Of a stretch of DNA of 64,000 nucleotides, positions 52,084-60,791 are shown piece by piece (positions within the stretch are counted from its first letter, which is position 1; the number at the start of each line of letters is the position of its first letter). The position numbers and the translations under genes are program-made. This DNA is from Pseudoalteromonas luteoviolacea NCIMB 1942. GTDB lineage: Bacteria > Pseudomonadota > Gammaproteobacteria > Enterobacterales > Alteromonadaceae. Below the pieces are notes generated by a model. It saw only the letters and a program-made list of their open reading frames with translations, was not told the origin of the DNA and ran no database searches. Where the stretch lies: positions 25,357-89,356 of the forward strand of contig NZ_AUXT01000210.1 in assembly GCF_001625595.1 (NCBI RefSeq), read 5' to 3'.

Positions 52084-53088
52084 TCATTTAATCGTAATTT
52101 CTATTGCTATCGCAGCATGATCTGAATAGCGAATGTCCTCTTCGTCTCTTTTAGGATCTAAATGGCTGGCGTAATTATAGTAAGTTAGGGTTTCAACCTT
52201 ACTGTTAGGGTGGGTGGGAGAGAACTCTTTAGAAGCTAATATATAATCGAGCACATTGCCTTGCCCTTGAAAATAATGGGTTGGTGGTTTGATATCAAAT
52301 TCAAGTTGGTTATCTGAAATACTGAAGCTTTCGTACAACCCCACACTGTCAAATTTAGAAGGCTCAACTGCAATCGGAAACTGTTGCGTCATAAAAGATA
52401 GCGCAGGGCTTGATATATGTGCATTGAAGTCACCCATTACGAGTGTTGCGGCAGCTTTTTCGCGTTGAGTTCTCAGGGCATCGTAATAAACAATAGATGC
52501 TTCAAGTGAGCGTGATATTTGCGATTGCATTGCACCAACAGTTTGATTGAGTAGGGTTAAGAATGGGTCTTCTTGATCTGGTTCACCCAAAATATGTGCC
52601 ATTGAATGAACACGCTGTGATTTAAAGTGAACAGCATAGACAGTTAGTGGACCAAACCCCTCAATATCGAACGTACACTTTATAGGAGTGCGATTGAATT
52701 TAAATTGACCTAGATTATTTAAATACTCAAGTAGCTCATGACTGGGCTCAAGTGGTTTGCACTGCTTAAATGGAATCTTTGACGCTATGGCCACAACAGG
52801 GTTAAACAGCACATTAGCATATACTGGATCTTGAGTGGGCGTATCGACAGTAGCAAAGTGTTTTAACCCTAATTCATCGCAAAGTGTAGCCAAAATATCT
52901 GGGTTGAATACTTCTTGAAACACAATCACAGAAGGGTCGATGTGTTGAATTAGACCAGTAATAAACTGTGTTTTAGTGACCCACTGTGTATCACTGTAGG
53001 ATTCTTCTGGTTGATAAAACGCGTATGGGGGTGCTGCAAAATTCAGTAAATTGAAAGACGCAAATTTTAATGATTTTGGTCGCACCAT
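52084..53088 (-). CDS. Endonuclease/exonuclease/phosphatase family protein
   Basis: A 334-residue EEP-fold protein. Motifs in order are KFASFNLLNFAAP (Asn), VIVFQEVFN (metal Glu), YAVHFKSQR (His), VMGDFNAHISSP (Asp and Asn) and YSDHAAIAIEI (Asp-His pair). All catalytic positions are present, so it should be an active metal-dependent phosphodiesterase or nuclease. No signal peptide is seen. Whether it cuts DNA, RNA, lipids or sugar phosphates cannot be told. It precedes the DUF3010 gene in one unit. Confidence 0.83.
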   Translation of the reverse strand: MVRPKSLKFASFNLLNFAAPPYAFYQPEESYSDTQWVTKTQFITGLIQHIDPSVIVFQEVFNPDILATLCDELGLKHFATVDTPTQDPVYANVLFNPVVAIASKIPFKQCKPLEPSHELLEYLNNLGQFKFNRTPIKCTFDIEGFGPLTVYAVHFKSQRVHSMAHILGEPDQEDPFLTLLNQTVGAMQSQISRSLEASIVYYDALRTQREKAAATLVMGDFNAHISSPALSFMTQQFPIAVEPSKFDSVGLYESFSISDNQLEFDIKPPTHYFQGQGNVLDYILASKEFSPTHPNSKVETLTYYNYASHLDPKRDEEDIRYSDHAAIAIEITIK

Positions 53089-53320
53089 ATAATTTCCTCG
53101 TTTTTTGATAAATATTGACTATTTAATCTTAGTCTTTTCCTTGCAACTCGTCACGCATCACGTCACAATACCGTCAGGATTGTAAGACCCCAGTCAAATT
53201 TAGCATACCACTGAATAACCAATGCTTATTCGTAAAAGCGTTGATGGGCACACATTACATTAAGATAAGTTAAATGCATGTGACGCGGCGTAGGTGTCAC
53301 CACTGTACATAGGATTAAAA

Positions 53321-55231
53321 ATGCCAGTAATTACTCTTCCTGACGGCAGTCAGCGTATTTTCGAAAACCCAGTTACTACTTTAGATGTAGCCAAAGATAT
53401 TGGCCCAGGTCTTGCGAAAGCAACCATAGCAGGGCGTGTTAATGGCGAGCGTGTTGATGCGTGTGATATCATTGAGCAAGATGCGAACCTTGAAATTATC
53501 ACCGCTAAAGATGAAGACGGACTAGAGATTATTCGTCACTCATGTGCGCACTTAATCGGCCATGCAGTTAAGCAACTTTTCCCTGATGCGAAAATGGCGA
53601 TAGGCCCTACTATCGACAATGGTTTCTACTATGACATCGACATGGAGCATTCATTAACTCAAGAAGATCTTGATGCAATTGAAAAGCGTATGTTGCAATT
53701 GGCTAAAACCAATTACGATGTGGTTAAAAAGAAAGTAAGTTGGCATGAAGCGAGAGATACGTTCGAAACTCGCGGTGAAACATACAAAATGGAAATCCTT
53801 GACGAAAACGTTGCTAAGGATGACCGTCCGGGTTTGTATCACCACGAAGAATATATTGATATGTGTCGTGGTCCTCACGTGCCTAACATGAAATTCTGCC
53901 AACATTTCAAGATTATGAAAGTAGCAGGTGCTTACTGGCGTGGTAATGCAGAAAACAAAATGCTGCAGCGTATTTATGGTACTGCGTGGGCTGATAAAAA
54001 GCAGCTTAAAGCATACCTTAAACGCCTTGAAGAAGCTGAAAAGCGTGATCACCGTAAAATTGGTAAAGCGCTTGATCTTTGGCACTGGCAAGAAGAAGCA
54101 CCAGGTATGGTATTCTGGCACAACGATGGTTGGAGTATTTACCGCGAATTAGAAGACTTTGTTCGTGAAAAATTACGTGAGTATGATTACGAAGAAGTAA
54201 AAGGTCCATTAATGATGGACAGAGGGCTTTGGGAAAAGTCTGGTCACTGGGATAAGTATTCAGATGCAATGTTCACAACTGAGTCTGAAAAGCGTGAATA
54301 TGCCATTAAACCAATGAACTGTCCTGGCCACGTACAGATTTTTAACCAAGGTCTTAAATCATATCGCGATTTACCATTGCGTATGGCTGAATTTGGTTGC
54401 TGTCACCGTAATGAACCATCGGGTGCACTGCACGGCTTAATGCGTGTTCGTGGGTTCACGCAAGATGATGCGCACGTATTCTGTACAGAAGAACAGATTA
54501 TGGATGAAGTGTCATCGTGTATTAAAATGGTTTATGACACATATGAAACTTTCGGTTTCGAAAAAATCGTAGTTAAGTTGTCGACGCGCCCAGAGAAGCG
54601 TATCGGTGAAGACGAGATGTGGGATAAAGCAGAAGCGGCGCTTGCTGAAGCACTTCAAACAAACGACATTGAATTTGATTATTTACCGGGCGAAGGCGCT
54701 TTCTACGGTCCAAAAATTGAATTTACATTGTATGATTGCCTAGAACGGGCTTGGCAATGTGGCACAGTGCAGCTAGACTTTGCTCTACCGGGTCGTTTAG
54801 GGGCTACTTACGTTGCTGAAAACAACGAACGTAAGACGCCTGTGATGATCCACCGCGCGATTTTAGGTTCAATTGAGCGTTTCATCGGTATACTGACAGA
54901 AGAATATGCTGGTTTCTTCCCAACTTGGTTAGCACCTAAACAAGTTGTGATCATGAATATCACAGACAAACAAGCAGATTATGTCCATGAAGTTGTACAA
55001 AAACTGAATAAACTTGGAATAAGAGCTTGTGCTGACTTGAGAAATGAGAAGATTGGCTTTAAAATCCGCGAGCATACTTTAAAACGTATACCATATTTGC
55101 TTGTTGTTGGTGATAAAGAAATCGAACAACAAGAGTTAGCGGTAAGAACTCGCAAAGGTGAAGACCTTGGCAAATTCTCTGTAGATGACTTTGTAGCTAA
55201 AATTAGCGAAGAAATCAAAAACAGAGTTTAA
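53321..55231 (+). CDS. thrS: Threonyl-tRNA synthetase
   Basis: A 636-residue class II synthetase. It has an N-terminal TGS domain (MPVITLPDGSQRIF), an editing domain with HSCAHLIGHAVKQLFP, and the core motif 2 FGCCHRNEPSGALHGLMRVR. IKPMNCPGH is the zinc/substrate region. The anticodon-binding domain ends the protein. A GTG at 53294 is open, but the ATG at 53321 gives the normal start. It is the first gene of thrS-infC-rpmI-rplT. The 232 bases upstream hold no gene; an autoregulatory leader is possible but I did not identify one. Confidence 0.96.
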   Translation: MPVITLPDGSQRIFENPVTTLDVAKDIGPGLAKATIAGRVNGERVDACDIIEQDANLEIITAKDEDGLEIIRHSCAHLIGHAVKQLFPDAKMAIGPTIDNGFYYDIDMEHSLTQEDLDAIEKRMLQLAKTNYDVVKKKVSWHEARDTFETRGETYKMEILDENVAKDDRPGLYHHEEYIDMCRGPHVPNMKFCQHFKIMKVAGAYWRGNAENKMLQRIYGTAWADKKQLKAYLKRLEEAEKRDHRKIGKALDLWHWQEEAPGMVFWHNDGWSIYRELEDFVREKLREYDYEEVKGPLMMDRGLWEKSGHWDKYSDAMFTTESEKREYAIKPMNCPGHVQIFNQGLKSYRDLPLRMAEFGCCHRNEPSGALHGLMRVRGFTQDDAHVFCTEEQIMDEVSSCIKMVYDTYETFGFEKIVVKLSTRPEKRIGEDEMWDKAEAALAEALQTNDIEFDYLPGEGAFYGPKIEFTLYDCLERAWQCGTVQLDFALPGRLGATYVAENNERKTPVMIHRAILGSIERFIGILTEEYAGFFPTWLAPKQVVIMNITDKQADYVHEVVQKLNKLGIRACADLRNEKIGFKIREHTLKRIPYLLVVGDKEIEQQELAVRTRKGEDLGKFSVDDFVAKISEEIKNRV

Positions 55232-55293
55232 TTTAGAACCTGTGCGGCAAAACATTATTTCAAAGGCGCCGCACGTTTAATTTTGGATTTTTT

Positions 55294-55309
55294 GGAGGAA
55301 CGTACCATT
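55294..55309 (+). promoter_or_regulatory. Ribosome binding site and rare AUU start codon of infC
   Basis: GGAGG (55294-55298) stands eight bases before ATT (55307-55309), followed by AGAGGCGGCAAA. This matches the classic infC arrangement in which IF3 discriminates against the AUU start and so limits its own synthesis. The earlier TTG at 55283 precedes the ribosome site and cannot be the start. Confidence 0.88.
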
Positions 55310-55855
55310 AGAGGCGGCAAAAAAGGGCAAACTACTGCTCAAAAGAATCGTATCAATGATGAAATCACAGCGAAAGAAGTTCGCTTAATCGATGCTGAAG
55401 GTGAGCAAGCGGGCATCGTCTCGTTACGAGATGCAATAGCGCAAGCAGAAAACGCAAGTTTAGACCTTGTTGAAATCAGTCCAAACGCTGAACCACCAGT
55501 GTGTAAAGTAATGGACTATGGTAAGTTCCTTTTTGAAAAAGCAAAATTACAAAAAGAACAAAAGAAAAAGCAAAAACAGATCCAAGTTAAAGAAATTAAG
55601 TTCCGTCCAGGAACTGATGAAGGTGACTATCAAGTTAAACTTCGTAACTTGCGTAAGTTTTTAGAAGCTGGCGACAAAGCTAAAATCACTATCCGCTTCC
55701 GTGGTCGTGAAATGGCTCACCAAGAAATCGCAATTGACATGCTTAACCGTTTGAAAGCAGATTTAGAAGAGATCGCACAAGTTGAGTCTTTCCCGAATCG
55801 TGTTGAAGGTCGTCAAATGGTAATGATGATGGCACCTGTTGCCAAGAAAGCATAA
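55307..55855 (+). CDS. infC: Translation initiation factor IF-3
   Basis: A 182-residue IF-3. The N-domain has NRINDEITAKEVRLIDAEGEQ and LDLVEISPNAEPPVCKVMDYGKF in overlapping parts. A lysine-rich linker (KEQKKKQKQIQVKEIKFRP) leads to the C-domain with RFRGREMAHQ. It keeps the 30S subunit free and checks start codons. It starts with AUU at 55307. It follows thrS after 75 bases, and a 213-base leader separates it from rpmI. Confidence 0.95.
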   Translation: MRGGKKGQTTAQKNRINDEITAKEVRLIDAEGEQAGIVSLRDAIAQAENASLDLVEISPNAEPPVCKVMDYGKFLFEKAKLQKEQKKKQKQIQVKEIKFRPGTDEGDYQVKLRNLRKFLEAGDKAKITIRFRGREMAHQEIAIDMLNRLKADLEEIAQVESFPNRVEGRQMVMMMAPVAKKA

Positions 55856-55891
55856 GTCAGGCATAATACGCGCCGATTTTTCAAAGAATTT

Positions 55892-55938
55892 AACACAGGT
55901 ATAAAAGTACTCTGGCTTTTGTCATTGTCACCTGTGTT
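55892..55938 (+). promoter_or_regulatory. Long-range stem in the infC-rpmI leader (possible L20 control region)
   Basis: AACACAGGT (55892-55900) is complementary to ACCTGTGTT (55930-55938), enclosing 29 bases. The 213-base gap before rpmI is long for a ribosomal operon. In E. coli L20 represses rpmI by binding a structured leader; a like role here is inference from position. Confidence 0.45.
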
Positions 55939-56068
55939 GACCGGCTATAAGTAAACTTTTTGATTTCATTTAGTTTCGCCGGAATAAGGGTGTAAACTAG
56001 GCCAAAAAAGTGATGTTCTCATCCGCCTACTTGCATATATTAACGCAATATCATTTGGAGTTATTGCA

Positions 56069-56269
56069 ATGGCTTATAAGCTAAAAACACACAGAGGTGC
56101 TGCAAAGCGCTTCAAAAAGACTGCTTCAGGCGGTTACAAGCGTAAACAGTCGCATCTTCGTCACATTCTGACTAAGAAGTCTTCAAAGCGTAAACTACAC
56201 CTACGTGCTAAGTCTATGGTTCATAAGAATGACCTAGGCCTTATCGATCGTATGTTACCATTCGCTTAA
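56069..56269 (+). CDS. rpmI: 50S ribosomal protein L35
   Basis: A 66-residue basic protein, MAYKLKTHRGAAKRFKKT onward, with RKQSHLRHILTKKSSKRKLHLR, the standard L35 sequence type. It lies in the canonical order between infC and rplT. GGAGTTATTGCA precedes the ATG. Confidence 0.97.
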   Translation: MAYKLKTHRGAAKRFKKTASGGYKRKQSHLRHILTKKSSKRKLHLRAKSMVHKNDLGLIDRMLPFA

Positions 56270-56284
56270 TAGAGGATATCAGAA

Positions 56285-56644
56285 ATGGCAAGAGTTAAAC
56301 GCGGTGTTATCGCACGTGCACGTCACAAAAAAGTATTAAAGCAAGCTAAAGGTTACTACGGAGCACGTTCACGTGTTTACCGCGTAGCGTTCCAAGCTGT
56401 AACTAAAGCTGGTCAATATGCATACCGTGACCGTCGCGCTAAGAAACGTACTTTCCGTCAACTATGGATTGCACGTATCAACGCTGCAGCACGTCAAAAC
56501 GGCCTATCTTACAGCCGCTTCATTAACGGCCTTAAAAAGTCGTCAATTGAAATCGATCGTAAGATCCTAGCTGATATCGCAGTATATGACCAAGTAGCTT
56601 TCACTGCTCTAGTAGAGAAAGCAAAAGAAGGTCTTGCAGCTTAA
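56285..56644 (+). CDS. rplT: 50S ribosomal protein L20
   Basis: A 119-residue protein starting MARVKRGVIARARHKKVLK, with the long basic N-terminal helix and the globular C-terminal half LWIARINAAARQNGLSYSRF. It is needed for early 50S assembly and, in E. coli, represses its own operon. It starts 15 bases after rpmI. A strong terminator follows; pheS and pheT, which follow rplT in E. coli, are not here. Confidence 0.97.
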   Translation: MARVKRGVIARARHKKVLKQAKGYYGARSRVYRVAFQAVTKAGQYAYRDRRAKKRTFRQLWIARINAAARQNGLSYSRFINGLKKSSIEIDRKILADIAVYDQVAFTALVEKAKEGLAA

Positions 56645-56668
56645 TTTTTAATTAAGTTTAAGCGATTT

Positions 56669-56696
56669 AAAAAGGAGCCTATGGCTCCTTTTTTAG
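56669..56696 (+). terminator. Rho-independent terminator after rplT
   Basis: AAAGGAGCC (56671-56679) pairs with GGCTCCTTT (56683-56691) over TAT, extended by A/T pairs into a TTTTT run. It closes the thrS-infC-rpmI-rplT unit. Confidence 0.88.
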
Positions 56697-56765
56697 TTTT
56701 TAACTGAAGATAATAAGCAGAGTATTTATTGCTTACTAATATTGGTAAGCTGTGTCTCACAAGGG

Positions 56766-57593
56766 CTATCTATTTTTCAACAGGATTTTATCCAAAAGCG
56801 CTGAGCTTAAAATTCGCTTAAGGTATCCCATAAAATAGGTAGGAAATGTTACATAGTATCTGGCTTTTGCTTTAGGTGCAGTGATGGCATGCCGCAGTTT
56901 GTCATAAACAGCATCCGGGCCGAGGGTAAACTTCTGGGACGCTGTTTGTGCTTTTAATCTTGTCAATTGCGCTTGATATTCTGCCTTATGAAAGCTGTCA
57001 TCAATGTTGATATGCTCTTCAAATGCAATTCGCGCATTTTTTCTAAACTCCGACAAAATTGGTCCTGGTTCTATTAGGCTGACTTGGATATTTGTGTCTG
57101 CCAATTCCATTCTCAGAGTGTCCGTTAGTCCCTCAAGAGCAAATTTACTGGCGTTATATGCACCACGATAAGGCAAAGCCACAAGCCCAAGCACAGATGA
57201 GTTTTGAATAATCCGACCTTGTCCATGTTTTCTCATGTGTTTTACCGCTAACTGAGTTATGGAATGCCAACCGAAAAAATTGACTTCAAACTGTTTTCTC
57301 AGCACGTCTGTTGGCAGGTCTTCAACTGCGCCAGGTTGGCCATATGCGCCGTTATTGAACAATGCATCTAACTTGCCATCACACAAAGAAAGCGCCTCAT
57401 TGAAACCGTTTTGTATCGAATGTTCATCGGCAAGATCAAGTAAGACGCATGGAATACCTAGTGTTTCAAATTGCTTTAAATGCTCAGTGTTCCTCACGGA
57501 AGCGATTACTTTGAAACCTTCGTTGTGCAGTGTTTTAGCACAATATAACCCAATTCCTGTTGAACAGCCTGTAATTAATATGCTTTTACTCAT
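56766..57593 (-). CDS. Short-chain dehydrogenase/reductase
   Basis: A 275-residue classical SDR. The cofactor motif is ITGCSTGIGLYCAK, NNGAYG is the NAG-type motif, a serine lies in NSSVLGLVALPYRG and YNASK provides the catalytic Tyr and Lys. Family members of this length act on retinol, sterols or fatty acyl chains; the substrate is open. The frame is open for 40 more residues upstream, but the start MSKSILITG at 57593 gives the normal SDR N-terminus. It diverges from the M14 peptidase gene. Confidence 0.87.
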   Translation of the reverse strand: MSKSILITGCSTGIGLYCAKTLHNEGFKVIASVRNTEHLKQFETLGIPCVLLDLADEHSIQNGFNEALSLCDGKLDALFNNGAYGQPGAVEDLPTDVLRKQFEVNFFGWHSITQLAVKHMRKHGQGRIIQNSSVLGLVALPYRGAYNASKFALEGLTDTLRMELADTNIQVSLIEPGPILSEFRKNARIAFEEHINIDDSFHKAEYQAQLTRLKAQTASQKFTLGPDAVYDKLRHAITAPKAKARYYVTFPTYFMGYLKRILSSALLDKILLKNR

Positions 57594-57727
57594 TGGTTTA
57601 GTTAAATTTTCCTTAGTTCTGCAGTGATTAGTGCGATTAACTGTGAATTTTTGTTGAATCACCGCACATTGTAAGCTGTTAAATAAAATATTGATATAAT
57701 CAACTTTATACAAAAAAGATACAAAGA

Positions 57728-59527
57728 ATGTTTATGAGTTTAGGTATTGTTCTGCTTTCCGCAACACTTAATTTGAATAGTCATCTCCCTCCATTGCAGC
57801 CGTGGCAAGGCGCTAGCTTGAGCCTTATGCAACAAGATGGACCATTGACGACAGACTTTGAACTGAGTGCGGGAGAGGAATCACCCAACTATGAGCAAAC
57901 TAATGCATTTATAATGCGCTTAGTCGCAGCAAACCCTACGCAGTTTAAATCAATCACAATCGGTAAAAGTGGTCAGGGTAGAGATATTAATATGATGTTG
58001 GCTGTAGAAGATAGTCAATTCTCTCCTGCAATGATGACAAACAATAAAAAGCCTACCATCTTAATCCAAGCTGGGATTCATGCTGGCGAGATTGACGGTA
58101 AGGATGCAATGTTTATGTTACTTAGAGATATTGCGACGGGAAAACGACGCGATATATTAAGTAAGGTGAATATCCTCTTTATACCGATTTTAAACGTTGA
58201 TGGTCACGAGCGAAATAGTCAATTTAACCGCATTAATCAACGGGGCCCAGTGACTATGGGCTTTAGAACGAATGCAAAGAATTTAAACCTGAATCGTGAC
58301 TATACAAAGCTCGATACACCTGGTGTAAGAGCCGTAATGGAGGTTATAAATGATTTCAAACCTTCATTATATGTCGATGTTCATGTGACGGATGGTGCAG
58401 ACTATCAATACGATATTACATATGGTTTCAACCCGAGTTTCGCAAGTGATTCTCCAGCAATTGCAAAAGTACTTGAAGAGCAATTTTCGCCGATTATTGA
58501 TGACAAATTATCTCAGCAAGGGCATATTCCAGGGCCTTTGATTTTTGTTATGAATAAACGTAATTTAAAGCAAGGCTTGGCGGGTTGGGTAGCGTCACCG
58601 CGGTTCTCTAACGGCTGGGGAGATATCAAAGGGTTACCGACTATCCTTGTGGAAAACCACTCTTTAAAGCCTTATAAACAAAGGGTTTTAGGCACTTATG
58701 TCTTTATTGATGGCGTAATTGATGCGTTGTCTAAACAGCATAAAGCGTTACACAAAGCCATTGAAACTGAGAAGCACAATTATCCTACTGAGTTAATTGT
58801 GGAAAGGAGTTATAGCCAGAGCCCTGCCTACATCAGTTTTAAAGGTATTAAATATAAGCAATTTGACAGTGCTTTGTCTGGTCATCAGGAAGTTAAGTAC
58901 CTCGGTGAGCCTGTTGAGTACGAAAAGCTCCCCGTATTTTGGCAAAAAGAAGTAAAAGCTAAAGTCAAAGTTCCAAATGCATTCTATATACCGCCTCAAT
59001 ATAGCAAGTTAGTGCAGAAGCTATCTCTTCATGGTGTTGAGGTAGAAGTTGTGTCTAACGCTATGGAAGAGAGCAGTGGTCTTACACAGCTTAAAGTGTC
59101 TAGTTATGAATTTGCTAAACAACCTTTTGAAGGGCGTTTTCGTGTGAATGCTCAATTTGAAGAGTTACAGCTAAGCGAATCACCAGTAACTGAAGGGTGG
59201 TACAAGGTATCTACGCAACAACCTTATTCTGAACTCGTTACGCATCTATTGCACCCGGTTGCACCTGACTCATTTTTTGCTTGGGGTGATTTTTTAGAGA
59301 TTTTCCAACGTACAGAATATGTTGAAAATTATGCACTTGAGCCATATGCTAGAAAAATGCTAAAAGAGAGTCCTAAGTTGGCGTTGGCATTTGACAAGCG
59401 TATAAGCGAAGATAGCGTGTTTGCCAAAAGTGATGAGCAGCGGCTTGAATGGTTATATGAAAAAACACCATATTATGATCAAGCATATTTGAAATACCCA
59501 ATTTTAATGTCGTACCAGAGCAAATAG
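57728..59527 (+). CDS. Secreted M14-type metallocarboxypeptidase
   Basis: A 599-residue protein with a short hydrophobic signal (LGIVLLSATLNLNS). The zinc ligands are in QAGIHAGEIDGKD (His and Glu) and VDVHVTDG (His). RGPVTMGFRTNAKNLNLNRD carries the Arg and Asn of the substrate site. The catalytic domain fills about residues 60-330. The remaining 270 residues form an added C-terminal domain without a clear name. It probably trims peptides outside the cytoplasm. The metallo-hydrolase gene starts one base after its stop, so they share a transcript. Confidence 0.83.
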   Translation: MFMSLGIVLLSATLNLNSHLPPLQPWQGASLSLMQQDGPLTTDFELSAGEESPNYEQTNAFIMRLVAANPTQFKSITIGKSGQGRDINMMLAVEDSQFSPAMMTNNKKPTILIQAGIHAGEIDGKDAMFMLLRDIATGKRRDILSKVNILFIPILNVDGHERNSQFNRINQRGPVTMGFRTNAKNLNLNRDYTKLDTPGVRAVMEVINDFKPSLYVDVHVTDGADYQYDITYGFNPSFASDSPAIAKVLEEQFSPIIDDKLSQQGHIPGPLIFVMNKRNLKQGLAGWVASPRFSNGWGDIKGLPTILVENHSLKPYKQRVLGTYVFIDGVIDALSKQHKALHKAIETEKHNYPTELIVERSYSQSPAYISFKGIKYKQFDSALSGHQEVKYLGEPVEYEKLPVFWQKEVKAKVKVPNAFYIPPQYSKLVQKLSLHGVEVEVVSNAMEESSGLTQLKVSSYEFAKQPFEGRFRVNAQFEELQLSESPVTEGWYKVSTQQPYSELVTHLLHPVAPDSFFAWGDFLEIFQRTEYVENYALEPYARKMLKESPKLALAFDKRISEDSVFAKSDEQRLEWLYEKTPYYDQAYLKYPILMSYQSK

Positions 59528-59528
59528 T

Positions 59529-60170
59529 ATGAAAGTTATTACAATACCAGTAACCCCTTTTATGCAAAACTGTAGAGTTATCGCTTGCGATGTAACGGGT
59601 AAAGCTGCCATAGTGGATCCTGGTGGTGACGTTGAGAAAATTCTATCAGCCGTTGAAGAGCATAATTTAGCGGTAGAGTTTATATTACTCACACATGGCC
59701 ATTTGGACCATGTCGGTGCGAGTAATAAGCTGGCTGATTCTCTAAATATAGAAATTGTTGGCCCTCATATTGAAGACAAATTTTGGTTAGATGGTTTACC
59801 AATGCAGGCGCAAATGTTTGGTTTTGCGCCACAAGCTGGATTCACGCCACACAAGTGGCTGGAAGAAGGTGACGTAATCGAGCTAGGTGAACTCAAGTTG
59901 GCAGTAAAGCATTGCCCCGGCCACACACCGGGTCATGTTGTTTTTTATGAGCCTAAAAGTGCGTCGGTGCTTGTAGGAGATGTATTGTTTAAGGGCTCAG
60001 TGGGGCGCACTGATTTTCCAAAAGGAGACGCCGCACAACTTAAGCACGCTATAGAAACTAAACTTTTTACACTTGATGATAAAACAAGGGTAATGAGTGG
60101 TCACGGAGAAGATACCAGTATAGGATATGAGAAGCGCAACAATCCGTTTATGAGCGGGCGTTTTGGATAG
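59529..60170 (+). CDS. Metallo-beta-lactamase fold hydrolase (YcbL/glyoxalase II-like)
   Basis: A 213-residue MBL-fold enzyme. LTHGHLDHVGASNKLA is the HxHxDH metal motif, HCPGHTPGH supplies a further His, GDVLFKGSVGRTDFP the bridging Asp, and SGHGEDT the last His. Length and sequence fit YcbL-type glyoxalase II enzymes, which hydrolyse S-D-lactoylglutathione-like thioesters. It is cytoplasmic and follows the M14 gene by one base. Confidence 0.88.
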   Translation: MKVITIPVTPFMQNCRVIACDVTGKAAIVDPGGDVEKILSAVEEHNLAVEFILLTHGHLDHVGASNKLADSLNIEIVGPHIEDKFWLDGLPMQAQMFGFAPQAGFTPHKWLEEGDVIELGELKLAVKHCPGHTPGHVVFYEPKSASVLVGDVLFKGSVGRTDFPKGDAAQLKHAIETKLFTLDDKTRVMSGHGEDTSIGYEKRNNPFMSGRFG

Positions 60171-60217
60171 TACTGCGTGAATAGCGTAAAGTTTAACATT
60201 AAAATATAAAGATAAAT

Positions 60218-60679
60218 ATGTCATTAAATCAAGTTGATCGTCAGATATTAGCGTTGTTACAGCAGGATGCTAGCCTGTCTACAGCAGAAATTGCAGACAA
60301 AGTGGGATTGTCACAATCACCGTGCTGGAGGCGAATAGCTAAGTTGGAACAAGATGGGTTTATTAAAGGAAAAGTTGCGCTGTTAGATGAAAAGCAACTT
60401 GGCTTTGATATGCTGGTTTATGCTCATGTAAAGCTATCTAACCATGGTCGTAATAACCTCGCTGAGTTTGAAAAACTGATAATGAGCTATGATGAAGTTA
60501 CAGAGTGCTACACCATGGCAGGTACGATGGACTTCATGTTGCGCATTATTTCTAAAGGAATTGAAGGTTACGAGCTGTTTGTAAGAGATAATCTACTGAA
60601 TTTAGAGTACGTCCAAGAAGTGCATTCCAATGTAACCATGACGTGTGTTAAACGCTCGACTGCTTTACCAATCATTTAG
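60218..60679 (+). CDS. Lrp/AsnC family transcriptional regulator
   Basis: A 153-residue regulator. The helix-turn-helix is LSTAEIADKVGLSQSPCWRRIAKLE, and the RAM effector domain begins near residue 65 and includes GTMDFMLRIISK. Lrp-type proteins bind amino acids and form octamers. It lies alone between the metallo-hydrolase and a terminator, so its target is not evident from context. Confidence 0.9.
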   Translation: MSLNQVDRQILALLQQDASLSTAEIADKVGLSQSPCWRRIAKLEQDGFIKGKVALLDEKQLGFDMLVYAHVKLSNHGRNNLAEFEKLIMSYDEVTECYTMAGTMDFMLRIISKGIEGYELFVRDNLLNLEYVQEVHSNVTMTCVKRSTALPII

Positions 60680-60726
60680 TGTCATACAGACATCTCAAAT
60701 TACCACTATAATGTATCATGTTTGTT

Positions 60727-60761
60727 AAAAGCGCTGGATTTTGTTAGGATCCAGCGCTTTT
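60727..60761 (+). terminator. Rho-independent terminator after the Lrp-family gene
   Basis: AAAAGCGCTGGAT (60727-60739) pairs perfectly with ATCCAGCGCTTTT (60749-60761) over nine bases. It is a 13-pair stem with a short T run. Confidence 0.8.
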
Positions 60762-60791
60762 CTGTCGTAGTAAAAAACACTGGGGATATAA

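Noticed and set aside
53654..54121. Minus-strand frame of 155 codons inside thrS
   Set aside because: It is antisense to a conserved synthetase gene, with a composition typical of a shadow frame and no motif.
57259..57627. Plus-strand frame of 122 codons inside the SDR gene
   Set aside because: Antisense to the SDR catalytic region; no supporting signals.
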